Positions 1 through 7,901 of a stretch of DNA of 64,000 bases are shown here, piece by piece. Each line of letters opens with the position of its first letter. Position 1 is the stretch's first letter. The notes under the pieces are model-generated. The model was given only the letters and a program-made list of their open reading frames with translations. It made no database searches and was not told the origin of the DNA. Both the position numbers and the translations under genes were made by a program. The stretch comes from Mycobacterium sp. 1274761.0 (GTDB lineage Bacteria > Actinomycetota > Actinomycetes > Mycobacteriales > Mycobacteriaceae), in contig NZ_LZMC01000092.1 in NCBI RefSeq assembly GCF_001668615.1, forward strand, positions 1-64,000. Direction: 5' to 3'.

Positions 1-600
1 CCCCGCGGCCCCCCCCCGCCCGCTCCCCGGGAGCCGCGCGATGCGAATTGGATCGGCAAGGTTCTCGCCGTCGCAGGCGTCGCCGTCACGCTCATAGGCG
101 TCGTCATGCTGCTGGTGCTGGCCGCCCAGGCCGGCATCCTGCGCCCCGAGATCCGTGTCGGTGCGGGCGCTGTGCTGGCCGCGGGCCTCGTCGGTGTCGC
201 GACGCGGCTCAACACCCGGCCCGGGGGACGAGTCGGCGCCATAGCCCTCGCCGCGACCGGCATTGCCGCGGCGTACATGGACGTCATCGCTATCACCACG
301 ATCTACGACTGGGTGCCCGCTGCCGCCGGGTTGGTGATCGCGACGCTCATCGGCGGTGGCGGCCTTACCCTGGCCCGGCGCTGGGATTCGCAACACCTCG
401 GTCTGCTCGTGCTGGTGCCGCTGATCGTGCTCGCGCCGATCATCACCGACGGGATCACGATTTTGTTGATCGGGTTCATGCTCGCCATCTCCGCGGTATC
501 CCTGCTGGCTCAGCTTGGCAAGGACTGGCTCTGGCTGCACGCCGCCCGCATCACCGCGCCGACCTTGCCGCTTCTGATCGCGTTGGTGGCGGCAGTGGTG
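1..600 (+). CDS. DUF2339 family membrane protein, internal fragment (incomplete at both ends)
   Basis: The plus-strand frame is open from the window edge. It enters the first hydrophobic segment after a Pro-rich stretch (DANWIGKVLAVAGVAVTLIG, about 40-100) and continues through several alternating membrane helices, the pattern of the polytopic DUF2339 family. Likeness is lost after the residues LLIALVAA (about 571-594); beyond that the frame runs on as low-quality Arg-rich sequence to 846, which I do not treat as coding. The missing N-terminus of the same kind of protein lies on the opposite strand at 585-808, so this is the middle of a gene in inverted orientation. Function of the family is unknown. 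Confidence 0.7.
581..600. other. Putative inversion or fold-back junction in the DUF2339 gene
   Basis: This 20-bp stretch is the last part that can be read sensibly in both directions: as ALVAAVV in the plus frame and as PPLPPP in the minus frame. To the left the plus frame is DUF2339-like, to the right the minus frame is. The exact breakpoint cannot be placed more closely from sequence alone. Confidence 0.5.
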
Positions 601-808
601 GGGCATAAAAAGCGGCGGGCGGCACATAGTGTTGCGGGACGGGCATGGGAGGTGGCACCGATTGCCATACGGGCTGCGGTGCGGCTAGAGGTTCGGCGAG
701 TACACGGTCGAGTTCGGTCAGGTCGGCCGAGAGCCGGGCAAATTGTGCCGACATCGCGGCGAAGTCCGCCGAGAGCCGGGACACGACGGCATGATGCGGT
801 GCGGTCAT
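585..808 (-). CDS. DUF2339 family protein, N-terminal fragment (broken)
   Basis: This minus-strand frame begins with MTAPHHAVVSRLSADFAAMS, an N-terminal coiled-coil-like segment followed by a Pro-rich linker (YVPPAAFYAPPLPPP). In mycobacterial DUF2339 proteins such an N-terminus runs straight into the membrane part that is found here on the plus strand at 1-600. The frame goes on about 11 codons past the likely junction and stops at 551. Its natural continuation, a second Pro-rich stretch before DANWIGKV, is at the very start of the window in the opposite direction. The two fragments therefore look like one gene split by inversion of the left-end segment. Confidence 0.65.
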
Positions 809-877
809 GTCGTCATGGTCGCAACGCCGGGGCGACCCGCGGATGAGTAGGACTACCCAAATACGCCGGGCCGGCGG

Positions 878-1531
878 TTATTCATCCAGCCCGTGCTCAA
901 TGGCGTAGCGCGCCGCCTCGACCCGGTTGGCGACCTGAAGCTTGCGGAACGTCGCCTGCACATGGTTTTCCACCGTGCGGTGGCTCAACGACAGCCGGGC
1001 AGCGATCTGCTTGGCCGTCAGGCCCTTCGCGACATAGCGGAGGATTTCCGTCTCGCGTTCGGTCAGACTCGGCGCGGATTTCGAGTCGGGTCCCTGCGCG
1101 ATCCGTCGGTACTCCCCCAGCACGAGCCCGGCCAGCCCGGGGGTGAAGACTGCGCGACCCTCGGCGGTCGCCCGCACGGCATCACCGAGTTCGGTCTTCG
1201 ACGCGCTCTTGACGAGATAGCCTGTCGCCCCAGCCTTCACGGCCTCCAGCACGTCATCGCGTTCGTCGGATGCAGAGAGCACCAGGATCTTCGACGACGG
1301 CGACACCGTCAGTACCTCGGCGGTGGCCTTGGCTCCGTCTCCGTCGGGCAGCCGCATGTCCATCACCACGACGTCGGGTTGCACCACCGCGGCCCGCCGA
1401 CGCGCCGAGGCCACCCCGTCGGCGGTGGCCACCACCGTGAAGCCGTCCTCGGCGAGGTCGCGCGCGACGGCGTCGCGCCAGATCGGATGGTCGTCGACGA
1501 CCATCACCGTCGGGGTAGCGTCAGTTCCCAT
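878..1531 (-). CDS. NarL/LuxR-family response regulator
   Basis: A 217-residue two-domain response regulator. The receiver domain (about 6-120) has the acidic pair D13-D14, the phospho-acceptor D58 in VVVMDMRLPDGD and the conserved K108 in GYLVKSAS. The C-terminal GerE-type helix-turn-helix carries LTERETEILRYVAKGLTAKQ and the recognition helix in SHRTVENHV. I prefer the ATG at 1531, just before TVMVVDDH, over the upstream frame start at 1582; it overlaps the kinase 3' end by 28 nt, so the two genes are probably translationally coupled. It is the last gene of the transporter-kinase-regulator cluster and the likely partner of the preceding kinase (MacR-like). Target genes are unknown. Confidence 0.88.
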   Translation of the reverse strand: MGTDATPTVMVVDDHPIWRDAVARDLAEDGFTVVATADGVASARRRAAVVQPDVVVMDMRLPDGDGAKATAEVLTVSPSSKILVLSASDERDDVLEAVKAGATGYLVKSASKTELGDAVRATAEGRAVFTPGLAGLVLGEYRRIAQGPDSKSAPSLTERETEILRYVAKGLTAKQIAARLSLSHRTVENHVQATFRKLQVANRVEAARYAIEHGLDE

Positions 1532-2634
1532 TCCGTCCCGCATCCCGGCCCGGTGTTCAGTTTCGCGCTGCCGCCGAGCCAATTCATCCGTCCCACAATT
1601 GATTTGGCAATCCCTAACCTGCCCTCTCCGACAGCCTCATCGAGCCGGCCGTCGGCGATCCCGACTCCATCGTCGCGGATGCTCACCGTGACACTGTCGC
1701 CGAGGTCCTCCAACAACACATAGGCGCGTGCGTCGTGGCCCGCGTGCGCTGCCACGTTGTCGAGAACATTTCCCGCTGCAGCGCAGAACTCCTCGGCGAC
1801 AGCGGCGGCCAGCAACACCGGCTCGGCGGGCACGCTCACCGACACTCGGTCCGAGGCACGCCGTCGCAGCAGGGCACCGACATCGGTCAGCCCGCCGGCA
1901 GGTGGCTCGGCGTCCGCGCTGCTGACCAGGCGCCGCAGCGCGCGCTCCTGCTCGCCGGCTAGCTCTGCCAGTTCCGCTGTCGGACCGCCGATCTCGCGAC
2001 CGCGACGAGACACCAGCGCAAGCACCTGGATGGCGCCGTCGTGAACCTGGCGGGACAGCCGTTCGCGCTCCTCGGTTCTGGCCGCCAGCCGCGCGGCATG
2101 TTCCAGATCGGCGTGAGCGCGGCGGGCAGTCTGCGCGGCCATCCCGACTCCGAGTCCGACGGCCAGTTCGATGACCACTGTCGCGTTGCGCCCGAGGTCG
2201 TAGTTCAACACGCCTTTCGCGATGGTGCTTGCGGCGACGAGGACAACGCCGCTTAGCATGCCGTAGATCGGTCCCAGCAGGATGGCCGCCGAGATCGTCG
2301 CGTTGGTGGCCCACAGTGTGGTGGGCCAGGTTTGGTTGTTCAGCGCCCACTGGTCGGAGGCGACGAATTCGGTCGAAAGCATCAGCGCCACCACCACGAC
2401 GAGTTCGGCCGCCACCCAACCCACTCGGCGGCCGAACCCTTTCAGATAGCCGACCGCGCAGCCGATGCTCCAGCCGATGAGGACCGCGAACAGCAGCCAT
2501 CCGATCGCGGGACGGTCGAGGTCACTGCTGACGGCGATGTGAAAGCCGAGTGCGTAAATGCAACTGAGCAACCGGAATACCTGCGCGGCCCGCCACAGCG
2601 GGGCGGCCGGGTCCGGTGTCACTGCCCGTGTCAA
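1504..2634 (-). CDS. MacS-like sensor histidine kinase
   Basis: A 376-residue kinase. Residues 1-170 hold about five or six membrane segments with little outside domain, then comes a linker helix, a HisKA_3 dimerisation region with the phospho-acceptor H198 in ERLSRQVHDG, and an HATPase domain with an N-box (about 287-300, LDNVAAHAG) and DDGVG (321-325). The layout fits the actinobacterial MacS/DUF5931 group. The start is uncertain: TTG at 2634 lies 2 nt after the upstream ATPase stop, GTG at 2622 is an alternative, and neither has a strong ribosome site. Its position directly behind an amino-acid transporter suggests, by inference, that it senses uptake or the solute. Confidence 0.85.
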   Translation of the reverse strand: MTRAVTPDPAAPLWRAAQVFRLLSCIYALGFHIAVSSDLDRPAIGWLLFAVLIGWSIGCAVGYLKGFGRRVGWVAAELVVVVALMLSTEFVASDQWALNNQTWPTTLWATNATISAAILLGPIYGMLSGVVLVAASTIAKGVLNYDLGRNATVVIELAVGLGVGMAAQTARRAHADLEHAARLAARTEERERLSRQVHDGAIQVLALVSRRGREIGGPTAELAELAGEQERALRRLVSSADAEPPAGGLTDVGALLRRRASDRVSVSVPAEPVLLAAAVAEEFCAAAGNVLDNVAAHAGHDARAYVLLEDLGDSVTVSIRDDGVGIADGRLDEAVGEGRLGIAKSIVGRMNWLGGSAKLNTGPGCGTEWELTLPRR

Positions 2635-2636
2635 CG

Positions 2637-3398
2637 CTAGAGCACCTTGGACAGAAACGCCTTCGTGCGTTCGTGCTGGGGCCTGCCGAGCACCTCACGC
2701 GGCGGTCCGCTCTCCACGACGATGCCGCCGTCCATGAACACCATCTGGTCGGCGACCTCACGGGCGAAGCCCATCTCGTGCGTCACCACCACCATCGTCA
2801 TGCCTTCTTCAGCGAGCTTTTTCATCACCGAGAGCACCTCGCCGACGAGTTCGGGGTCCAGTGCGGAGGTGGGCTCGTCGAACAGCATCAGCTTCGGGTC
2901 CATCGCCAACGCTCGGGCGATCGCGACGCGCTGCTGCTGTCCGCCCGACAGCTGCGCGGGATAGGCGTCGGCCTTGTCCGCCAGCCCCACCTGGTTCAGC
3001 AGATCCTTCCCCCGTGCAATTGCATCGTCCTTCTTGACGCGTTTGACGTGAACCGGCGCTTCGATCACGTTCTCCAGCGCCGTGCGATGCGGGAACAGGT
3101 TGAAATGTTGGAACACCATGCCGATTTCGCGGCGCTGCCTGGCCGCGACACGCGGTGAGATCTCGTGGAGCTTGCCACCGACTTCGCGATAGCCGATCAG
3201 GTCACCGTCGACATACAGCCGGCCCGCGTTGACCTGTTCCAGATGATTGATGCAGCGCAGGAACGTCGATTTGCCCGAACCCGACGGCCCGACCATGCAC
3301 ATCACTTCACCCTTGCCGACCTCGAGTGTGATGCCCTTCAACACTTGCAGGGCACCGAAGTTCTTGCACACCCCCTGTGCGGCCACCATGGGGGTCAT
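2637..3398 (-). CDS. Amino-acid ABC transporter ATP-binding protein (GlnQ-like)
   Basis: A 253-residue cytoplasmic ATPase of the polar amino acid uptake family. It has the Walker A motif GPSGSGKST at 37-45, the signature LSGGQQQR, Walker B followed by DEPTSALDP, and the switch His in VVVTHEMG. Length and motifs are typical of GlnQ/GltK-type proteins. Its ATG overlaps the permease stop (ATGA at 3395-3398), so permease and ATPase are translated together. An alternative ATG lies three codons downstream. The substrate is probably glutamine, glutamate or a related polar amino acid, but sequence alone does not decide which. Confidence 0.92.
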   Translation of the reverse strand: MTPMVAAQGVCKNFGALQVLKGITLEVGKGEVMCMVGPSGSGKSTFLRCINHLEQVNAGRLYVDGDLIGYREVGGKLHEISPRVAARQRREIGMVFQHFNLFPHRTALENVIEAPVHVKRVKKDDAIARGKDLLNQVGLADKADAYPAQLSGGQQQRVAIARALAMDPKLMLFDEPTSALDPELVGEVLSVMKKLAEEGMTMVVVTHEMGFAREVADQMVFMDGGIVVESGPPREVLGRPQHERTKAFLSKVL

Positions 3399-4309
3399 AG
3401 GCTTGGGTTTTCCATCTGCGCCTTCGCCAGCGCCTCAAGCTGTCTGGAGGTCAGTTTCCGGCTGGCGCCGCGCGAGTAGTAGCGCTCCAGGTAGTACTGC
3501 CCCACCATCAGGACACTGGTGATGACGAGGTACCAGGCGGCGGCGACCAACGCCAGCGGCACGGGTTCGAATTCCCGGGCGGCGATTTCGCGCATCGCGA
3601 TGCTGTACAGGTCGTAGCTGTAGGGCACCGCGGTCACCAGCGATGTGGTCTTCAGCATGCTGATGACCTCGTTGCCGGTCGGGGGGATGATGACACGCAT
3701 CGCCTGCGGAAGAACGGTGCGGCGCATCGTCATCCGCCACGACATGCCCAACGCGACGGATGCCTCGGATTGGCCCTCGGGCACGGAATTGATTCCGGCA
3801 CGGATGATTTCGGCCATATATGCGGCCTCGTTGAGAGCAAGACCGAGCATGGCCAGGATGAAGTAGTTCGGGTCGGTGAGATGGATCTCCAGCAGCCTCG
3901 GGCCAAACGGGACACCGAGGTGAATGTTGCGGTAGATCGTGGGAATCAGTCCCCAGAACGCCAATTGCACATAGATGGGCGTGCCGCGAAAGATCCACAG
4001 GTAGACCCAGGACACCGACGTGAAGACAGGGTTCGGCGACAGCCTCATCACCGCGAGGAGCACGCCCAGCACAATGGCCAGCACCATCGAGGTGACCGTG
4101 AGCAGTAGGGTGATTCCGACACCGGTGAGGATCCGCTCATTGAAGAAGTATTCGGCGAACACCGACCAGCGATAGAGCGGGTTGGTCGCGGCTCCGTAGA
4201 CGAACAGCGCAACAAGGATGACGATGACGACGGCCGTCACCCATCGCCACGGATGGCGCAGTGGGACAGCGTCGATCGCGGTGGCCGACGGCGCGTCGAC
4301 ATCAGTCAT
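3395..4309 (-). CDS. Amino-acid ABC transporter permease
   Basis: A 304-residue inner-membrane permease of the HisM/GlnP type. After a cytoplasmic tail and an N-terminal helix (about 20-45) it has the usual block of membrane helices. The EAA loop that docks the ATPase reads EASVALGMSWRMTMRRTVLPQ, split here for length as EASVALGMSW and RRTVLPQAMR. A single permease probably forms a homodimer with two copies of the downstream ATPase. The start lies 9 nt behind the binding-protein stop, supporting one transcript. The C-terminal extension (RKLTSRQLEALAKAQM) is charged and cytoplasmic. Confidence 0.9.
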   Translation of the reverse strand: MTDVDAPSATAIDAVPLRHPWRWVTAVVIVILVALFVYGAATNPLYRWSVFAEYFFNERILTGVGITLLLTVTSMVLAIVLGVLLAVMRLSPNPVFTSVSWVYLWIFRGTPIYVQLAFWGLIPTIYRNIHLGVPFGPRLLEIHLTDPNYFILAMLGLALNEAAYMAEIIRAGINSVPEGQSEASVALGMSWRMTMRRTVLPQAMRVIIPPTGNEVISMLKTTSLVTAVPYSYDLYSIAMREIAAREFEPVPLALVAAAWYLVITSVLMVGQYYLERYYSRGASRKLTSRQLEALAKAQMENPSL

Positions 4310-4318
4310 GGTGGCTGC

Positions 4319-5233
4319 CTAATTGATCGCGCCATTGATGACCGGCTTGTCGATCATCCCGGTTTCGACACCCCAGTTGGTGGCGATGGTCTTGTAGGTG
4401 CCGTTCTGGATCAGGTGCTCGAGCGCCTGTTTGAGCGACTGCCCCAACGGCGAGCCCTTCTTCACTGGCCAGCCATATGGTGCGGAGCCGAAGATTTCGC
4501 CTGCGGCTTCCAGCTTTCCGTTCGTCCCCTTGATCGCATACGCAGTTACTGGGGAGTCGGCCGACATCGCGTCAACCTGGCCGACCACCACGGCGTTGGT
4601 CGCCGCATCCTGTGAGTCGAACTTCACGATGTCGATAGGCGGCTTACCCGCATCCGTGCACGCCTTGCTCTTGGCGGGCAGTTCCTCGGTGTCCTCGGTC
4701 GTCGTGGCCTGCACCGCCACCTTCTTGCCGCAGGCGTTGTTCGGATCAATCGGTTCACCAGGCCTTTGCGCCCACAGGATGCCCGCCGAGAAGTACGTGA
4801 CGAAGTCGACCGCCTGCTCGCGCTCCTTGGTGTCGGTGAACGACGACATTCCGACGTTGAAGGTGTCGCCCTGAATGGACGGGATGATCTTGGCGAAGTC
4901 GGCTTCGCGGTACTCCGCCTCCAGACCGAGCGTCGCGGCGATCGCGTTCATCAGGTCGACGTCGAAACCGACCAACTTGCCGCTGGGGTCCTTGAACTCG
5001 TTCGGCTTGTACGGGATGTTGACGCCGACAATCAATTTGCCCGACGACTTGATCGCTTCGGGAACGGTGTTGGCAATCGTGTCGACCTTTTCGGCAGACG
5101 GGGCCGCGGGGGTTGTGTCATGGTGCTCTTCGTGCTTGCTCGAACATCCCGACACCGCAAGGACGCCGGCGACCGTAAACACCGTCGCTGCGCGCCACAA
5201 CTTCCCCCGACAGATTTCCCATCCACCTAGCAC
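4319..5233 (-). CDS. Amino-acid ABC transporter substrate-binding lipoprotein
   Basis: A family-3 (SBP_bac_3) binding protein of about 304 residues. The chosen GTG start at 5233, with GAGG 5 nt upstream, gives a signal peptide ending in the lipobox LAVSGC; the longer open frame to an ATG at 5293 would put an unsuitable Pro-rich stretch ahead of it. After a short disordered Ala/Pro linker come the two lobes of the Venus-flytrap fold, with the family motif GFDVDLMNAIA. The lipoprotein would be attached outside the membrane and hand amino acids to the downstream permease. Ligand is not determinable; glutamate/glutamine-type binding is a reasonable guess. Confidence 0.9.
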   Translation of the reverse strand: MLGGWEICRGKLWRAATVFTVAGVLAVSGCSSKHEEHHDTTPAAPSAEKVDTIANTVPEAIKSSGKLIVGVNIPYKPNEFKDPSGKLVGFDVDLMNAIAATLGLEAEYREADFAKIIPSIQGDTFNVGMSSFTDTKEREQAVDFVTYFSAGILWAQRPGEPIDPNNACGKKVAVQATTTEDTEELPAKSKACTDAGKPPIDIVKFDSQDAATNAVVVGQVDAMSADSPVTAYAIKGTNGKLEAAGEIFGSAPYGWPVKKGSPLGQSLKQALEHLIQNGTYKTIATNWGVETGMIDKPVINGAIN

Positions 5234-5338
5234 GGTTGCCTCGACTTTCCGTTGGGTGTTTAACGTAGGGAAGATTAATGGCGGGGGCCCCATTGCGCCG
5301 CGCTTCGGCCTATTGTGCTGGCAGGCCCAATTTCCCGC

Positions 5339-5356
5339 GAGTTTGCTTGCAAACTC
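5339..5356. promoter_or_regulatory. 18-bp palindrome between divergent genes
   Basis: GAGTTTGC-TT-GCAAACTC is a perfect 8-bp inverted repeat in the space between the binding-protein gene (minus) and the HdeD-like gene (plus). The position and symmetry suit a dimeric DNA-binding protein controlling one or both transcription units. Two TANNNT boxes for the minus direction (TAATCT, TACGTT) lie between it and the binding-protein start. The binding protein is unknown; the NarL-type regulator encoded in the same operon is one candidate, though its usual sites differ. Confidence 0.4.
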
Positions 5357-5391
5357 TCGTATGCCGGTATGCGCTGTGAAACACTTTGACT

Positions 5392-6030
5392 ATGACTACT
5401 GAAGCTCCTCCGGCACTGTTGCCACACCTCTGGAAGTCGGCGTTGCTCTCCGGGCTGCTGGCTGTTGTCCTCGGCGCCTTCGTCCTTGCGTGGCCGGCCA
5501 AGTCGATTCTGGTCGCTGCCATCGTGTTTGGGGCGTATCTGCTGGTGACCGGCATCGCTCAGGTCATCATGGCGTTCAGCCTCCACGTGAACGCGGGCGG
5601 GCGGGTCCTGCTGTTCATCAGCGGAGCCGCGGCGCTGGTCCTCGCCGTGTTCGCGTTCCGCCATTTCGGTGAGGGCTATGCGATTTTGCTGCTGGCCATC
5701 TGGATCGGCGTCGGGTTCGTCTTCCGCGGTGTAGCGACGACGGTGGCGGCCGTCAGCGACCCCACCCTGCCGGGTCGGGCGTGGAACATCTTCATCGGCG
5801 TCATCAGCCTCATCGCGGGTGTGGTGGTGATCGCCTCACCGTTCGAGTCGATTGTCACCCTGGCCATCGTGGTGGGCGTGTGGCTGGTCGTCCTCGGAGT
5901 GTTCGAGATCGTGTCGGCGTTCGGCATCCGCAAGGCCGCCAAGGCGGGACGACCCGCTTCACCTGCTCCATCTGCCGCGGCCCCTGACACCGCCACACCG
6001 TCCGCGCCTGCCGACTCGCCGACGCCATGA
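5392..6030 (+). CDS. HdeD-family (DUF308) membrane protein
   Basis: A 212-residue integral membrane protein with six hydrophobic helices arranged in three pairs, of which GLLAVVLGAFVLAWP and the later GVISLIAGVVVIASP are repeats of the same helix-turn pattern, characteristic of HdeD/DUF308. A Pro/Ala-rich cytoplasmic tail follows. The ATG at 5392 is preferred to the TTG two codons upstream. The gene ends in an ATGA overlap with the next gene, so the two are co-translated. HdeD in enterobacteria is linked with acid resistance; no role is shown for the mycobacterial proteins. Confidence 0.8.
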   Translation: MTTEAPPALLPHLWKSALLSGLLAVVLGAFVLAWPAKSILVAAIVFGAYLLVTGIAQVIMAFSLHVNAGGRVLLFISGAAALVLAVFAFRHFGEGYAILLLAIWIGVGFVFRGVATTVAAVSDPTLPGRAWNIFIGVISLIAGVVVIASPFESIVTLAIVVGVWLVVLGVFEIVSAFGIRKAAKAGRPASPAPSAAAPDTATPSAPADSPTP

Positions 6031-6554
6031 CCGAACCGCAGCAGCCGCAGCCGCCCCATTACCCGCAATATCCGCAATACCCGCCGCCGCAGCCGCCGGG
6101 CGGCGCCTACCCGGGCAGCTATCCCCCGCCGCCGCCGCAGCCCTATTCGGGCTACACCCCGCCGCCGGTCGCGCCGAAGAACGGGTTGGGCCTCGCCTCC
6201 CTGGTCGTCGCGATCGTCGCGCTGATCTCGGTGTTCGGCGGCGTCGTGCTCGGCATCGTCGCGGTGATCCTCGGCATCCTCGGCTGGCAGCGCGCCCGCC
6301 GCGGGGAAGCCACGAACGGCGGCATTGCGATCGCGGGCATCGTGCTGGGCGTCCTCAGCATCATCGAGGCGGTGGTTGTCATCGCCTTGTCCGTGTGGGC
6401 CTTCAACGAGGTGGGCGGCTCTGACTACATGGACTGCCTGTCGCGGGCGGGTTCAGACCAAGAGGCCGTTCAGCGCTGCGCCGACCAGTTCCAGGACCGC
6501 GTCGAAAACCAGTTCAGCGTCACGTTGACGACGCCTGCCGCACCGACGCGCTAG
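6027..6554 (+). CDS. DUF4190 domain membrane protein with Pro/Tyr-rich head
   Basis: A 175-residue protein. The first 50 residues are a low-complexity Pro/Gln/Tyr region with repeated YPQYP-type units, followed by a DUF4190 block: a helix, a short loop of the GxxQRARRGEATNGGIA type, and a second helix. The C-terminal part has a Cys pair (CLSRAGSD and QRCADQF) that could form a disulfide outside the cell. Such proteins occur throughout actinobacteria with no proven function. The 3' end overlaps the convergent DUF2156 gene by 35 nt. Confidence 0.8.
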   Translation: MTEPQQPQPPHYPQYPQYPPPQPPGGAYPGSYPPPPPQPYSGYTPPPVAPKNGLGLASLVVAIVALISVFGGVVLGIVAVILGILGWQRARRGEATNGGIAIAGIVLGVLSIIEAVVVIALSVWAFNEVGGSDYMDCLSRAGSDQEAVQRCADQFQDRVENQFSVTLTTPAAPTR

Positions 6555-7899
6555 TCAAATGCCGTCGCCGCGGCATGAACTCGAGCGACAAAAGCACGAT
6601 CAGCAGCGGCACCAACTGGGTGAGTGTCGCCATCACGTAGCGCCGGTCGCCGAGCGTGTGGAATTTGCGTAGGTAGCGGTACAGCGACTCGAGCGCGATG
6701 AGCGGGTCGCCCAGGTGGACCGCGGTGAAGACAAGGCTGCGGGTCAGGTTGCGGTTCTTGTCGGTGAAGATTTCGGGGAACGCGGCGAAGGCAAGCGAGA
6801 GCCGTTGCGCGCCTCGCTCTTTGGCTATCGCGATCATGTCGACGGTGAGCCGCTCGTCGATGCCGTTGGGCGCGCCGCGTCGCCGCCACGGCACGTCCAG
6901 GGAAACCTCGCTGCCGCCGCCCGCGGTGGCGTAGCGGTGAAAACCTTGCACGCGGCCGACCTTGTCGCGAGCGACGATCAACGAGACACCGGGATACCGG
7001 CCTTCGAGCGCCCCGTCGAGGCACATCGAGAAACCTCGCTCGGTACGGGCCCCCCGCGGGGAGGTGAGGATCACGTCGGTGAGCTCGGCGAGCAGACCGG
7101 CGCTGAGGCCTTGTTCGTCAACGACTTCGGTCGTGACACCGAAGTTCTTGGTGCGCTGCACGGCCTGGCGGAGGTTGCGGTACTTCCTGCCGACCATGTC
7201 GAACGTCGCTACGTCGATGACGACGTCGCGTCCGATGGGCACGGCGGTCAGCTTCCTGCCGAACACGACGGAGTCCGTCCAGAGGGCCACCCGTCGTTGA
7301 CTGCATCCGAGCACCACGATGCGCCACCCGCGGGTATGGCACATGGCGGCGAAATCGGCGACCAGCACAGGGAATCGGTCCTCGTTGCCGATCGGATCCC
7401 CGCTGACCACCGCGAATCCCAGTCGGGTGCGGTAGGCGACCGCGGCGGTGCCGTCAGCGCTGAAGTGGTAACACTTAGACGCCTGCATGGCGAACGGTGC
7501 CAGCGGATCATTGGCGGTGGCGGCCACCAACGCAAAGATCCTCGGTAAGTCGGCCGGGTTGGGACGCGCCGACGTCGGCGCCATCAGCACGACCGCCGAG
7601 GCGACCAGCAGTAGGTTGCCGAGCAAATCGAACGCCAGGAACACGGCCGCGATGCCGACAACACACACCGCCAACGCCGCCGTCGCGTGCCCGGCGGTGA
7701 CGGGCCTGCCAAGGAAGATGCCGCGGGCGATCAGGACGACGGCGGTCAGAATGGTCAGCGACCAGGCGAAGTCCTTGTGCAACAAGAACAACCACGCCGA
7801 CAGGCTCAGCACCGCCAGCGCGCTGATCCACCGGGCCGCCGGCGAGTCGACGTGGACGACCACCCGCTCGCGGACCCGAAGACCAGTTGCCACCTTCAT
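6520..7899 (-). CDS. DUF2156 (lysyl-phosphatidylglycerol synthase C-terminal type) membrane protein
   Basis: A 459-residue protein resembling M. tuberculosis Rv1619. After a basic N-terminus there are about four hydrophobic helices (roughly 20-115), then a cytoplasmic DUF2156 domain of GNAT-like fold related to the catalytic half of MprF/LysX proteins (for example the segments AVVSGDPIG and GFHRYATAGGGSEVSLDV). No tRNA-synthetase part is fused, unlike LysX. The ATG at 7899 lies 2 nt after the tesB stop and removes an implausible 72-residue extension. An aminoacyl or acyl transfer to a lipid is possible, but function is not established. Confidence 0.82.
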   Translation of the reverse strand: MKVATGLRVRERVVVHVDSPAARWISALAVLSLSAWLFLLHKDFAWSLTILTAVVLIARGIFLGRPVTAGHATAALAVCVVGIAAVFLAFDLLGNLLLVASAVVLMAPTSARPNPADLPRIFALVAATANDPLAPFAMQASKCYHFSADGTAAVAYRTRLGFAVVSGDPIGNEDRFPVLVADFAAMCHTRGWRIVVLGCSQRRVALWTDSVVFGRKLTAVPIGRDVVIDVATFDMVGRKYRNLRQAVQRTKNFGVTTEVVDEQGLSAGLLAELTDVILTSPRGARTERGFSMCLDGALEGRYPGVSLIVARDKVGRVQGFHRYATAGGGSEVSLDVPWRRRGAPNGIDERLTVDMIAIAKERGAQRLSLAFAAFPEIFTDKNRNLTRSLVFTAVHLGDPLIALESLYRYLRKFHTLGDRRYVMATLTQLVPLLIVLLSLEFMPRRRHLTSASVRQASST

Positions 7900-7901
7900 C
7901 G

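Noticed and set aside
601..846. C-terminal extension of the plus-strand DUF2339 frame
   Set aside because: After about 600 the sequence is Arg-rich and is the reverse strand of the DUF2339 N-terminus, so it is not coding in this direction.
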